This document shows, piece after piece, positions 26,018 through 37,730 of a stretch of DNA of 64,000 bases. Location of the stretch: assembly GCF_003590095.1 (NCBI RefSeq), contig NC_039483.1, forward strand, positions 10,478,001 to 10,542,000, read 5' to 3'. The notes beneath the pieces were generated by a model. That model saw nothing but the letters and a program-made list of their open reading frames with translations. It was not told where the DNA came from and made no database searches. Within the stretch, counting starts at the first letter, position 1, and each line of letters begins with the position of its first letter. Origin of the DNA: Trichoplusia ni (lineage: Eukaryota; Arthropoda; Insecta; Lepidoptera; Noctuidae). Made by a program: the position numbers and the translations under genes.

Positions 26018-26088
26018 TTCCCGTACCGGGAATCGAACCGACCCTCCTGGGTGAAAGCCAGGTATCCTAACCACTAGACCATACGGGA
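26018..26088 (-). tRNA. tRNA-Glu (anticodon TTC), divergent T-arm (copy 2)
   Basis: Identical to the tRNA at 8395-8465, including the weakened T-stem (GTCGG opposite CCCGG). If the duplication is an assembly artefact, the genome has a single such gene here, not two. Confidence 0.85.
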
Positions 26089-26163
26089 TTTAAGGGACTT
26101 CACAGAATTTCATATTTCATTTTGGCGATTTTTTTTATAAAATAATTAATACATAATAATATA

Positions 26164-26293
26164 TTGAAATGAAACAACTTTTACGGATTTTATCGCGGTT
26201 TAATTTTAGATTTTAGTTTTAGGTTTCGAAACGTCGGGAAATAAAATCTAAAATTAAGCCGCGATAAAATCCGTAAAAGTAGTTTCATTTCAA
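26164..26293. repeat. Long inverted repeat with 51-bp arms (copy 2)
   Basis: Same hairpin as 8542-8671, with arms containing TTTTACGGATTTTATCGCGG in both orientations around a GGTTTCGAAACG loop. Confidence 0.85.
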
Positions 26294-27051
26294 TGTCTAA
26301 CATTCGCGTAAACCTAAGAAACCACTACATAATAATATAGTTTAAGAAAACATTACAAACCCGTTAATAGACATTAGGCAAAACTACAGTAGAGGAAATG
26401 AAAGTTTAATATTATTATTCTTTGAGGTATGGAGTAATTGAATTGGCCGATAATTACTAAGTTTCTGACAATGAAGAAATCAGCAGACAGGAATTGAATA
26501 AAGATAGGTTCTCCCTTACGCTTTATTGATCTGTCAACACGTCAAAACAATATAGAATCATTTTGTTAATTACATCGATAACAGTTAGGAAGTTACAACC
26601 GCGTGAAATGCGAGACGCGATAAGGTTTACTAAAAGTTAAATTTTGTTGCAGAGATAGGGCATTATACCTATTGTTATTGAAACAATCTGTTATCAGTGG
26701 AACACACGACTGATAACTTCAATTTTACTCGCAATTGGTGTCGGAAATATCAAATAGCAGAATTTATAAATTTGTCACGCGCAGAAACGATCTTATACAG
26801 TTTATTGACGTGAATGACAAGCGGTACAGCTGACAAAATGCACACAAACCTTTTAAATCACAGAAACTACCAATAGCGATTTACAAAGATGGATCTTCAT
26901 ATTTCTCCTGACTTTTAACATGAGACAATCGTTTGATATGTGTCTCATTACAAAATTACGGAACAGACTTAATCGTAGAACAATGAGAATACAAGTTGCA
27001 CGGCAAGCAATCTGAACGACCTTCCAATATTTTTCGAATGAGTGTACCCAA

Positions 27052-27964
27052 CTGACTGACCGGTAACCACTCACTTTTTTGTCGTGTAACTACTTGACAC
27101 AAGCCAAATTGCGTCGTATTTCGTATAGTTTAAGGTTGTATTGACATAAACTTGAAGCATCGGGTGAGTCAGCGTATGCAGGAGAGCGGTCTTAGCCGAC
27201 GTAACTGTAATGTTTTAGCTGTAACTGTAACCCAATGAGCCAGATAGTACACGAAACAGATGGTCCGGTGACCGCTTTGATCTGCGCGAGATAACAATAG
27301 CTTAGCACTAAACGATGTGTAAAGACGAGCGCACTCGCTGAGACTATGCGTCGCGCGTCGCCGCCGCACCGTGGCCGCGTGGTCGACGAGACGCGCCGAT
27401 ATACAAATACAAAGCACCAGATGTGTGAGGGAGGATGAATGACCGACTGCCTCTTTCTTTTATTAAATAGAACGTCTTACAAACAAAACCAATCTGTTAT
27501 CAAAATATGTACACCATTAATTTCTTTTAGAATATTATACTGACTATTCTAAGAAACGAAAAAATAAAGCGATATTTTTGTTCTTGTAAAAAGCAAGTAC
27601 CTAATTAAAATGAAATAGACTTAAGTGAAGTACCTACTAGTAGGGGTATTCATAATGTTTTTTAATGAATAAGTTAAACAGTCCTTTATCTTTCTTCTTT
27701 ATAATATTCTTTGTTTGGATATCTTTTCCCTTATTTAGTGAACCACGTTTCACTGCTGATTTAAGGGACAATTGAAATTTCATAAACAATATTAGTCAAT
27801 CATAATATTCATAATGAGCGGTGGACAGGTCTGCAAAAGCGAGTTGTGCAAGTGCGTGAGTTCGCGACCCAGATGGAGGCGCTCGCGTCACCGTCGCGGG
27901 CGCACCACTCCTGCGCACGCAGTGCATTGAACGGTGCCACGTCACGGGTGAATACACTACAATC
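27052..27964. other. Unique stretch after the duplication, no gene recognised
   Basis: The right-hand flank of copy 2, and the presumed empty-site flank of the P-like insertion. GC-rich islands at 27170-27400 and 27840-27945 contain open frames with CpG-rich codons, but I see no convincing splice pair or family, so I do not call exons. Confidence 0.5.
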
Positions 27965-28182
27965 CCTACTAATATATTATAAATGTGAAAGTAACTCTGT
28001 CTGTTTGACTGTCTATCTGTTACGCTTTCACGTCTAAACCACTGTACTGATTTTAATGAAATTTGGTACAGAGATAGAGTAGACCTTGAGAAAGAACATA
28101 GGATAGTTTTTATCCCGGACTTTTAAAGAGTTCTCTTGGAAACGCGATGTAACCGACCTCGACGCGGGCGAAGAGCTAGTAC
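27965..28182 (-). mobile_element. Short retroelement copy, minus orientation
   Basis: Read on the minus strand it starts CTAGCTCTTCGCCCGCGTCG, continues through CGCGTTTCCAAGAGAA and CCAAATTTCATTAAAATCAG, and ends with a CTGTCTGTTT-type tail and TATAATATATTAGTAG. The same order of blocks occurs on the plus strand at 37518-37730, so both belong to one family of about 215 bp. SINE-like or truncated non-LTR origin is inferred. Confidence 0.65.
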
Positions 28183-28439
28183 TAAATATGTAGGTTCTAT
28201 GACGATACTACTAACTTTTCTTCTAATGTAAAGTAATAATCGTGTTTCATTACGAATCGCACAAAAACCTCTATAATATAGTAGTTGTTGTGGTAGTTAC
28301 AAATGTTGACAATTTGACATATAAGCTTTTTCCGGTAGAGAGGATGGCGGTTATATCTATTCATATTATTTTTTTAGATTGAGTGTTATTGTTTTGTTGT
28401 CTCCCTAAAGGAGCGAAAAGGAGCGACACTCACTATACA

Positions 28440-28858
28440 TATATCGCTCATCGTTTCCCAGACCTTATCCCAATTATTTTATTTGGGGTCGGCGCAACAT
28501 GTCATCTTCTTCCATACCTTCCTATCGGCCGTCATCTCACAAGAAATACTCTTTACAGCCATATTATCTTTCACACAATCCATCCATCGTTTCTTTGGTC
28601 GTCCTCTTCCCCTATATCCATCCACATCCATGCTTAACGCCTTCCTTACCACATGATTTTCATTCCTCCGCATAACATTGCCCATACCATGACAGCCGGT
28701 TACCACGTAGTTTCTCTGTAACCGGTACCACTTTAAAACTTCCCCTTACATACTCATTTCTTACTCTATCCGCTCTCGTAACACCACACATTCCTCTTAA
28801 CATTCTCATCTCTGCTGCATGCATTTGTCTTTCATTCATCCCTTTTGTCGCCCAGTTT
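28440..28858 (-). mobile_element. RTE-type non-LTR retrotransposon fragment (reverse-transcriptase C-terminus)
   Basis: The minus strand encodes the conserved end of an RTE-clade polyprotein. MHAAEMRMLRGMCGVTRADR lies about 28754-28813, followed by GRGRPKKRWMDCVKDNM and a C-terminal TCCADPK before the stop at 28479. A one-base frameshift in the WYG..MRRNE region (near 28692-28705) breaks the frame. Only the last part of the protein remains, as expected from 5' truncation. It is a dead fragment. Confidence 0.85.
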
Positions 28859-29959
28859 TTTTACTTGAGTGAATGCCAAAACACGTTAGAGACAAAGTTA
28901 TTAAATGCTGACATTTTGAAATTCTCTAGTTCTAAACGTAGAGAAACTTAATTGTACTACGTTCAGCTTGTGATGAATGATCAACCTCAACAAATGGCAA
29001 AGTGACCAATTTACAACACTTAAATGTAGTGATCCTATTTGGGTCCGGTTGTGTCCACTATGAAACGTGCACGACTCATACATTAGGTACTAAAGTACAG
29101 CGTGAGGCAACAGGTCCCCCGGCCGCGGCCGTACAGAAATAGCGTTAGTCGGAGGGAGCGGGTGCCATTATGTTACGCGTGCAATTGATTCAGCCTTCGA
29201 GCTCCCACTTACGCACACATGCTGACTATGAATGATTGAATACGATCGTGAATCCCGATTTCATATCCTGATTTATTTATTAAAGTATACTAATATTCAT
29301 ATCTAAATTGTCATCATCAAGGTTGATTAGACATATCTGCAGGACGCAGCCTGTTTTTACTTAACTTTTTCAAAAAGAAAAATTTCACCACAAGTGATTA
29401 TTCCGATACATTTCGCGTTTCCACAGCACATGCAGTGGAAGCTTACAAGTATAATACGTTACCAGTTCTCGCAACAGTCGATAGTCCGCTCTTAATGATC
29501 ATTACGCGTTATTGTAGAGCGTTTTTTTCAGGAGTTGTCTAGTACTTCTAACTGCTGGCGCTGTTAAGTTTCCCAACGTTCAAGGTTTTGGTGCTTCAAG
29601 AACAAAAAAAACAAATTCCTCTTTTTGACGAAGTCATTTTATATATTGAGATTTCCCAAAGGGAGCCAACAGTTAACACACTTATTCATTGGCTTTAGCA
29701 CAATAGACTTCATTTTAATTTATTTTAAGAGACACAGATCTGGGACTCCAGACTTCATTATGTTTGAGCCATGGAACATCGATCCATACTATTTGGTGTT
29801 ACCTCTGGACAAGAAGTCTGTAGAAATTCATATTATTTAATATTTTATAATTTTGTGAACAGTAAGTGACCCGGTTGCCCCCGACAATATTGATTAGGAG
29901 GCAACGCAGGGCCAGCTCCAGTTGTAGGGAGAAATGCAAGCAATGCCATGCGGATAACG
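28859..29959. other. Intergenic stretch, no gene recognised
   Basis: AT-rich. The plus-strand frame 29625-29840 lacks homology that I recognise. GC-rich words at 29115-29170 carry no open conserved peptide. Confidence 0.6.
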
Positions 29960-30075
29960 TTCGCACGGCGGTTCAAGTTTAGTCAGTAAGATTCTGACAC
30001 TACCCGTTCCCTCCCCGGATGCGGAGATCCGGTAGCGGATGTCCATGAGGATTCCCCTCGCATTACAAAAAAGAG
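29960..30075 (-). repeat. Dispersed lepidopteran repeat fragment
   Basis: Contains TTTAGTCAGTAAGATTCTGA followed by CACTACCC and a GC-rich segment. This looks like a motif found repeatedly in lepidopteran introns, usually written in the opposite sense as GGGTAGTGTCAG...TACTGACTAAA. The assignment rests on recall of the motif only. Confidence 0.4.
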
Positions 30076-33000
30076 GGCTATCTCCAGTCACAAAATAATG
30101 ACTGGACGTTATACGATACGGAAGAAAATAGGTTAAGTTTGTAGTTAATATTTAATAAAAGGTACAGTTCAACATTGTAACATCGAGCGGATGCAGGGAT
30201 TTGTAGCGTTCTGTCTCCGGAAACGCAAATAAAACGCATTGCACCGTTTGCGAAAGAGGTCGAGTGCCGGGCGACGCACCCGCTCCGCACTGCAGGTGCG
30301 ACCTACATCCGCGCACGAGCCGATCCGATCCGGACCGCTACCACTAACTCAAAAGGCTAACCTTTTGCCAACGAACAGCGGACTCGTAATAAACAATACA
30401 CTACTTGACCTACTAGCACATATTATCCCCAAGATAAGGAACAAAACATTCTGTGGGAAATTTACACCAATTATGTACATTGTTAAAATATTCTCGATTA
30501 TGAACTCCACCCAACTAAGATCTCGCATCTTAAAAGCAAATGGGATGATCTTATACTAGCCGAATGCAAAATGTTTTGCTTTGATATGATAATGCAGTCA
30601 GCTCGCTACTGAGTGAGGTCATCAATAATATGCAATTTTTTTTTTTCACCCATTTCATCTCAAACCATTAGATAAACGTTTTTATGATGATATAATGGTC
30701 CCGTCGGGTAAGGTAATTTTCAGACAGCAGCTGTTTTGTGATTACATGGGTGTGACGTATGGAATTACGTCGGTCGGTCAGTGGCGCCTAGCTCGCGAGT
30801 GGCGATGAGTGCGGGTGCCCTCAATTCTGGTTGGTTTTTTTTTCATGCTTAATATACGTCATAGGTTGCGCCTAATACCTGAAAACTATTGGCGTATACA
30901 GTAATCAGACAGGTTAACGTATTAGATGAACATTGTAATGTGCTTGAAATACTTTAGCCATAGCTTGTTTGTTGATCATTCTGTTTCTCTTAATTATTAA
31001 AATAAATAATTAACAATTTAAGCTGAATTTGTGAAAATGTCATAAAGAAAACCACTTTCCACAGCTTGCCTCCTGAAAAAGTACTAGGCGAACATGAGCC
31101 GATAGCAGTTATTGTTATCAGAGAGGACGAGCGCGGTGGGCCGAGCGGAGCGCGGGGTAACATGGCCTTCGTGACGTCGTCGTTACATCAGTGTTACTGT
31201 TAACGTTAACTACATCACACGGTTATATCTTATCAGTGTGGTCGACTAAGAAACAAGATCATTGTTTCTAAATAGACTCCTTGCTAGTATGAAAACCTAG
31301 TATAATGCGCGAAAAATATATCTAAATTCACCAAAATAGAGTCAACTATTTTCGCACGTACGTTCGTTAATATTTTGTGAGTATTGCCTGTATTTTTACA
31401 TTGAATGAAAATCGTTCGTCAAACCTCTTGCTAATTATAATGTAGTAGCTGTACCCGCCACTTTGTTCACATGGATGGTTGTTGGATAAGTATTTTCAAA
31501 TATTAAGCCTAGAAATGTACAAATAAAATAAAATCAAAATCAATTAGTTATTTGTTGTTGTTGTAGTTATGAGTTATATACATTGTTTTCCTGCAATGAG
31601 ATACATTATCAAATTGTCCTTGTCGCTTCCCGTGCATCATGTGCCATCCGCAAGTTATGGTGAACTCAAAAAAATAACCTAGTTGTGAGTTCTAACATTT
31701 TTTTTATTCGCAGGCGTCCATATACGTTAATTTTCCATCAATTTGTTTATATTTACCAATTTAGGAAGCAGTTCCGTGTGTCACAATACATGCTCAATAC
31801 ATCGTGGACAGACAGCAGTGTACGGAGAGCGCCGGCGCCGGCGGCCCATAAACATCCGTGCGAGACGCTCGCGCATTCGCTAAGTGGAGGAAAAATCAAC
31901 ATGCTACCGGAATACCACCTGTTCATGGATTGGACTCGCCGCCGCCACGTAAACTGTCGCCGGTATTAATAGTCGTAGGTTAAAACCAGCCAAAACAAAA
32001 ACAATATATTAATGACACAAAAAGAAATTACATAAATAATTGAAAAACAACCGATAATTGAAAAGAAGACAATAAAATAATTTATCTATTAATAACACAA
32101 AAAAGAAACATAAACTAATACATACAAACATAAAACACAACCATCAGCGTCTTCTGCCCTCACGCGTCTGCCCGCATTTGGCACCGACCTCAAAAATAAC
32201 TGATTTTAAAATGTAAATAGTATGCATAAGTATCAATCATTTCGTTGATTTTCCTTTAGTGTTTTTTGGCTTGTAATTAAAATATTATTTTATACTTTTT
32301 AGTTCAATTGTATATATTGTTAGTGTAGTCTTGAAGTCGGTTTTTATTTTTTCCAAAATTAATGTATTAGAAGAGACGATAAAGCGCTCAAATACACTGC
32401 AGGTGCATGAATCGCTCAGTTTCGGAACGTGCCAACCCCTAAGATAATACAAATTGGTTGCAACTTACAAGTGTGGCCAGCAGCGGGGATGAGAGAAGGT
32501 GGCGTGGTGGGCTCGCGGCGTTCAGCGCGTTACCGATACGGTACCGTACGTGGTACATGGTGTATCATAAGCGATAAGGCGGTACGCCGCTGACCTTACG
32601 CTGTACGGAATCATAAAACTTTATATACCACATAATACTGGAATCGCCGCAAGTCACCAATTTTATAGATGGAAATCTGAACCTGAACCATGAGCTGACG
32701 CGGAGGTGGGACCGCGTTTGTCAGGTCACTTCAGACACCGGTTTAAGCTACGTGCTCTTTTAAATGCACAAACAATAATTTGCAACTTAAGTTCTCCTAC
32801 ATGTTTGAAAAGTGTTCCTACAATAAATAATTTTGATAAATGTGTATTGAATGCTAGTTTAACGAAGTACTGAGGTAGCATCTGGGATATCATATAACAA
32901 CGACATCCTTCACGACACTCCGAGCTGATTGGTGTAGTTACGCTCGTTACAACGGGGATGTGTAGTAATTTGCTCTCAATCCACACAAGCTACAGTCACT

Positions 33001-33447
33001 GGACACTTTTGTATCTTATGAGTTATGCCTTAGGAGCTAGTATTGATTGCAAAAGTTGCAAATGTATTAGCGAACAATGCAGTTTGGAACAGAACGCTTA
33101 TCTTATTTGTTTTGGGGTCAACCAGTTCATGCGCCCACGCACCGACCGAACAGCGGGCTACTTGGCTTTTTGTCTCGTACGTTTTGTGGGTACACTGGTA
33201 GACGAATGGCTAAATACCGAGCCCTTCCATTGTAGATACTAGTGATAGTAATTTAAGTACCACTTAACCAACTGTAGGTTCCCATTTGACTTCCAATTTG
33301 TAATCTATAATACAAAATAATAATTATCCTTAATAAGAATCATTCATTTTAGTTGGTGTCCAAATGTGTTGAACGTCGAAAACTGGGCTGAGCATTCGGA
33401 CACCAGTAACGATTTACTTATTTATGATGTACATATACAAGTATAAA
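30076..33447. other. Intergenic stretch, no gene recognised
   Basis: AT-rich with small GC islands (30240-30330, 31130-31170, 31815-31880, 32480-32560). One diverged CTGTACCCGCCACTTTGTTC motif at 31448-31480 is a decayed retroelement start. No splice-flanked conserved peptide was found on either strand. Confidence 0.6.
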
Positions 33448-33922
33448 ACACTAGCGGCCCGCCCCGGCTTCGCACGGGTGGGCATTTATTTTTTAAGCTC
33501 TCTGAAAAAAAAATTTTTTTGTATGTATGTTTTATAGGTTTTTTATTCGTGTTACATTTCTTTGTTTTATTCTATGGAAAAGTAGTTATGATGACTAAAA
33601 TATAAATGTTTGGTTTATACTATGGACTACGGACTTTTTTGGAGGCATTATTGAGTTCTACAGAAGTCAACCATACATTTCTAACCATTTAGGCAGCGTT
33701 CGCGAGAATCGTTAACGTACGGCAGGTTTTTCGACAACTTATTCCACAATTTTCACTACCATGAAAAATCCTATGTATTTTCCGGGATAAAATAAAGCCT
33801 ATACGGATTCGGAAGAATCGCTCTAAGTAATGGTAAAAGAAATTTTGTAATCGGTCCAATAGTTTTTGAGCCTATTCAATACAAACATACAAAGGTTTCC
33901 TATTTATAATATTAGTATAGAT
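33448..33922 (+). mobile_element. Retroelement-like repeat with CCCCGGCTTCGCACGGGTGG head
   Basis: Begins ACTAGCGGCCCGCCCCGGCT and ends TATAATATTAGTATAGAT, the head and tail arrangement of a widespread insect family. The interior includes TCGGTCCAATAGTTTTTGAG, typical of such units. No coding capacity. Confidence 0.65.
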
Positions 33923-36376
33923 TAGTCTTTAAAAAACCAATGTGTTTACGCATTAACGAGATAATTTATCCTGAACAGCATAAAAATTAAGAATGTATAA
34001 AATAAGGCATTTGAAAATGATTCTGGACATGAACGCAGATTTCTTTGATTATTGGACTTTTGGATTATTGGACAGTGGGAGTATAACCGAATCGGTTATT
34101 CTGTTGATGCTTCTTGTCCAAGAGATGGCCGGCAGTAAATGTAGGTCAAAGTAAGCTTAGAAAAGTTTTGACACTAAATTAACTTTGTCTACTACTAGCT
34201 AGTCTTACCGAATTCAGCAGAATAATGATTAAAGTCATTTATTAGACTGCCAATTAGCTTTGTAGTAGAAATTTAATGTTTTGGTTCCAAAAAATAACGT
34301 GTTATTTGAAACCCGAGGATGAAAAGTAAATGCCACCAAAACTTTCCGACTATCAGATCTACTGAGTAATATGAATTGTTTGCCGGTCATTTGTGACGTT
34401 CATGGCGTTCAAATGATTGTCCAAGTACTGAGCTTCGCCGTGGAGTCGGTGTACTTACAATCTAGTGGAGACGGAATGTAAAAAACTTAATAGGAAATAG
34501 GAATACGATATTAGTATGGTACTGTTTCCAGAGTGCAAAATATGTGATGTTCGTGACCTTGGCACACAATGAACCGCAATCACCCGATGGAATTAGAAAG
34601 TAGGCGAGCGCACTGCAGCCACCATTGAGCGCAGCTAGAAGCGGCTCTCTGTGATGTGATCTGGTAGAACCTTTGTGCTTATATAACTACACGAACCCTA
34701 AACACTTTAATATGTACTCTGCGCTTTCGTAAAATACGCTTACAAAGTTTAGCAATCCCGTGAGTTCACCAAGGCATTCTAGATTATATATTTATTTTGC
34801 ATGCCTTATACATATTATTATGTAGCGACATCGACATATTGTTCGCTATGTTTACAGTTAGAGAGTTAGAGCACAAGCTTTGCTTATCTTAAGTCTATTA
34901 AAAAACAAATCGTAGTTTTCTCGATGTGCGTGTTCTTGTAAAATTGAACTAATCAAGCCCCTTAACTGTTAGCTCCAGAATGTCGACCTTGCTTTTAAAA
35001 AACATCAATTCAAATGAATGTTCAACATAATCCGTCTCGATTTTCCAAGATGTTTCATAGTTGGAAATTTTATAGCAGTATCCAGGCGGGTTTTTAATTA
35101 AAGTCCAGGATATGGATCAATCTCCGTCCTTGTAATTTAAGTAAATGCTGTTATTGCAGGCTTATGCCATAAGATGGTGTAAGCAGTGAAAGTTGCCTCA
35201 TCAATTCGATGAAGCAGCTGCGAAGGCTTCCAAACAAAGTTTATTATTGTCAGAAGGGACTTCTAACAGTAAACAGTTCTAGTCAGCTAACTTAAACTAA
35301 GAAAATATAGTGATCCTATTTCAATAACATAAAACCTAAAAATTAAGTGACAGATTATTTGGTGCTGGGTACCAGCATGAAGGCAGCATACTTCTAGAAC
35401 TCTGCTCGGTACAGACAGGCTGCGCATGACGTCACGCACATCTGCCGCTATCTGCGCGCTCACCTGATGACCTTTACATGGCCCACACAATACATACATC
35501 CTTGGAACATCGATGCAAAATTTAAATCTGTGATGTCAAACTTAATCACTTTGAATGGTAGACAGTCTTTACTCAGTTCATGAATATAAATAATATTTAA
35601 ATCTTGCGTGGAGGTCGCTTTAAATGGTAAGGAATTTGTCTTAGATATCTCAAATTTTTATTTTTATTTTTTTACGAATTCTACAAGACATATTTACTCT
35701 GAGGCGCTTGCATACTCAAATGCGCAAGCAGCACAAGGTAATTTGTATTATCTCGGTAATAGCGACTGTCAAAATACCGTCAATTTATTTTCAAATTCAC
35801 TAAATGGGATGCGATCAATGTCGCGGGTTAGCTAGTACTTACATGAGTATAACCATCGCCACCAACACGTTAAAAGTGAAATGACAAACGTAACACTACG
35901 TTCGCGTACGTTAATTGTCGAATCCGTTAGATAAGTGGAACAGTGTAAATTAGCTGCTTTCAAAGCATTGAGTATCATTAAGCTTGGCACGCATCGTGGA
36001 TCGGCCACGTGCAGGCGCTAAACTGAAGCATATACAATAAATATTGACAGACTTAGGTCAAACATCTAGCTAAGTCTAGTACTGATAAAAACTGGTAAAT
36101 TCGAAGGACTGTAAGGAATTTATCATAAGGAAGACCATTGAGCAGAGGCTGAGGCTTCAAAAATAACATACACATTCCTATCGGCTGATTAACCATAAAA
36201 TAGATAGAAATAAGGTGGCAGACGCACCAAGAATACAAGGGCACAGAATATTTAGAAATAAATTGGTCACTCTGGCACGCAGTCTTTCAAATTTCATACA
36301 ATGCGATGCAGATTAGCGCCTTTTAAAGTTTAAATAGACAGGTGGTTTTATTGTTATTTTAAAACACCTCACATCT
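33923..36376. other. Intergenic stretch, no gene recognised
   Basis: AT-rich with no conserved peptide. The minus-strand frame 35287-35499 and plus-strand frame 35608-35835 have no recognisable family and no splice support. Confidence 0.6.
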
Positions 36377-36946
36377 AAGGGTACGGTCAGATGACAAGCG
36401 TTCAACGCGCGCAAAATTTTTGTACAGGGTTCACGTGACACTCGCTTGTCAGGCGTTGAACGTGCGTTGTCGTGGCCGCCATAGGTTTAAGACTTCAGTA
36501 GAGTTCTACATGCCGGAGATGGACGTAGAAAGTTTTAGCGGTGATTTTATACCGATGGCTGAACCGACGCGACAGAAGTCGGAGATATTGGGTCCACCCA
36601 ATTTTGTCACACAGGCTGACTGAAAACCGGTACATAATGTGTACAGTAAAAAAAAATTAACTACTTCAGAATGTCCATCAAGTCATTTGATGACCTACCG
36701 GTTTCCATTTTGGACGATTTCTGTCCCGATTTCCCTAAAAATGCGTATACCCGCGTCGAAAGCGCGCGCTCAACTTAACGGAAACATAGAAAACCAGTGA
36801 TCTCAAAGCGCGCGTTGACGCGCGCTGGCAACAGCCAAGCGCTAGCGCAGCGTCAACGCGCGCTTTATTAAAACGCGCGTTAGCATGTGTACGGCCTGAA
36901 TAAAAAGTATGTAGTTGTATAACGCTTGTCATCTGAACGTAGCCTT
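36377..36946. mobile_element. MITE with about 24-bp terminal inverted repeats
   Basis: The left end AAGGGTACGGTCAGATGACA and the right end in reverse complement, AAGGCTACGTTCAGATGACA, are followed on both sides by AGCGTT. The flanks carry TA-rich trinucleotides at the borders (TAA left, TTA right) as in PIF/Harbinger insertions, but an exact duplication is not clear. The interior has repeated GCGCG/CGCGC words (36760-36890), an inverted pair of ACGCGCG motifs, and no intact transposase. Confidence 0.7.
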
Positions 36947-37517
36947 ACATAAACAGAATGCATGATGTATGTCGCGAACGATAGAACAGCTGAAGTGCGA
37001 CATGGGAACACCAGAATATTTTGAAAATAACACGTGTGCGGCAGTTGCTGAGTAGGGTGTTACAAGCGCGTAAACACCTTCCAACTGTGTATGTAAACTG
37101 CTGAGCGCAGGGTGGGCCCATACTTTGTCAATTTGAAAATTGTTGTCGTTAACCAGATGCTGTGGCTTTCCGCATCTTAGCGCGTACATTGCCATGGTTC
37201 CGTCTATTTACATCAGGTCGGTGAGATTATCAAATCTCATAATACTATTTAATACCATTAGTTTGTCCGTTCTTGTTACCACACCTCCCAGGTGGGAGCG
37301 TAATGTCCGTTGAGGAGGGGGCAAGGCTTATCAGATAATTATATTCCTATAAAATTTATTAACAATATAAATCTAATCAGTAAACAGCCAGGTATTTTCT
37401 TACTATATTATTGAAGAAGACTATATGTGAATTCCTAGTGAGAAGAAAGCAATCAAAACTGAAAATGAATTGGGAAACCCAATTCCTTTTTTACGTGCTA
37501 TAGATAAATTATTAGTT
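36947..37517. other. Intergenic stretch, no gene recognised
   Basis: AT-rich. The minus-strand frame 36929-37195 shows no recognisable domain. Confidence 0.55.
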
Positions 37518-37730
37518 ACTAGCTTTCCGCCCGCGGCTTCACCTGCGTCGAAGTCGGTTATATCGCGTTTCCAAGAGAATTTTCGAAATTCCGGGATAAA
37601 AACTATTCTGTTCTTTCTCAAGGTCAACTCTATCTCTGTACCAAATTTCATTAAATTCAGTTCAATGGTTTAGACGTGAAAACGTAACAGACAGACAGAC
37701 AGTTACTTTCAAATTTATAATATTAGTAGG
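37518..37730 (+). mobile_element. Short retroelement copy, plus orientation
   Basis: Same family as 27965-28182 in the opposite orientation. Head CTAGCTTTCCGCCCGCGGCT, a block with CGCGTTTCCAAGAGAA, CCAAATTTCATTAAATTCAG, an ACAGACAGACAG tail and TATAATATTAGTAGGG. The two overlapping frames here are this repeat, not genes. Confidence 0.65.

Larger units (their letters stand above)
17613..27051. repeat. Large near-identical duplication, copy 2
   Basis: Second copy of 1-9429 in the same orientation. Differences are mostly single-base length changes, many in homopolymers. They are dense in the first 2.4 kb (about twenty) and sparse in the following 7 kb (under ten). I noticed no clear substitution. 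The right boundary is sharp at 27051: copy 1 continues into the P-element-like unit, whereas copy 2 continues into unrelated single-copy-looking sequence. Copy 2 therefore looks like the empty allele of that insertion. Confidence 0.97.

Noticed and set aside
27169..27417. 82-residue minus-strand frame in a GC island
   Set aside because: No splice-flanked conserved peptide and no family resemblance. GC content alone is not enough.
37421..37673. Two overlapping frames on opposite strands
   Set aside because: Both lie in a dispersed retroelement copy that also occurs at 27965-28182.
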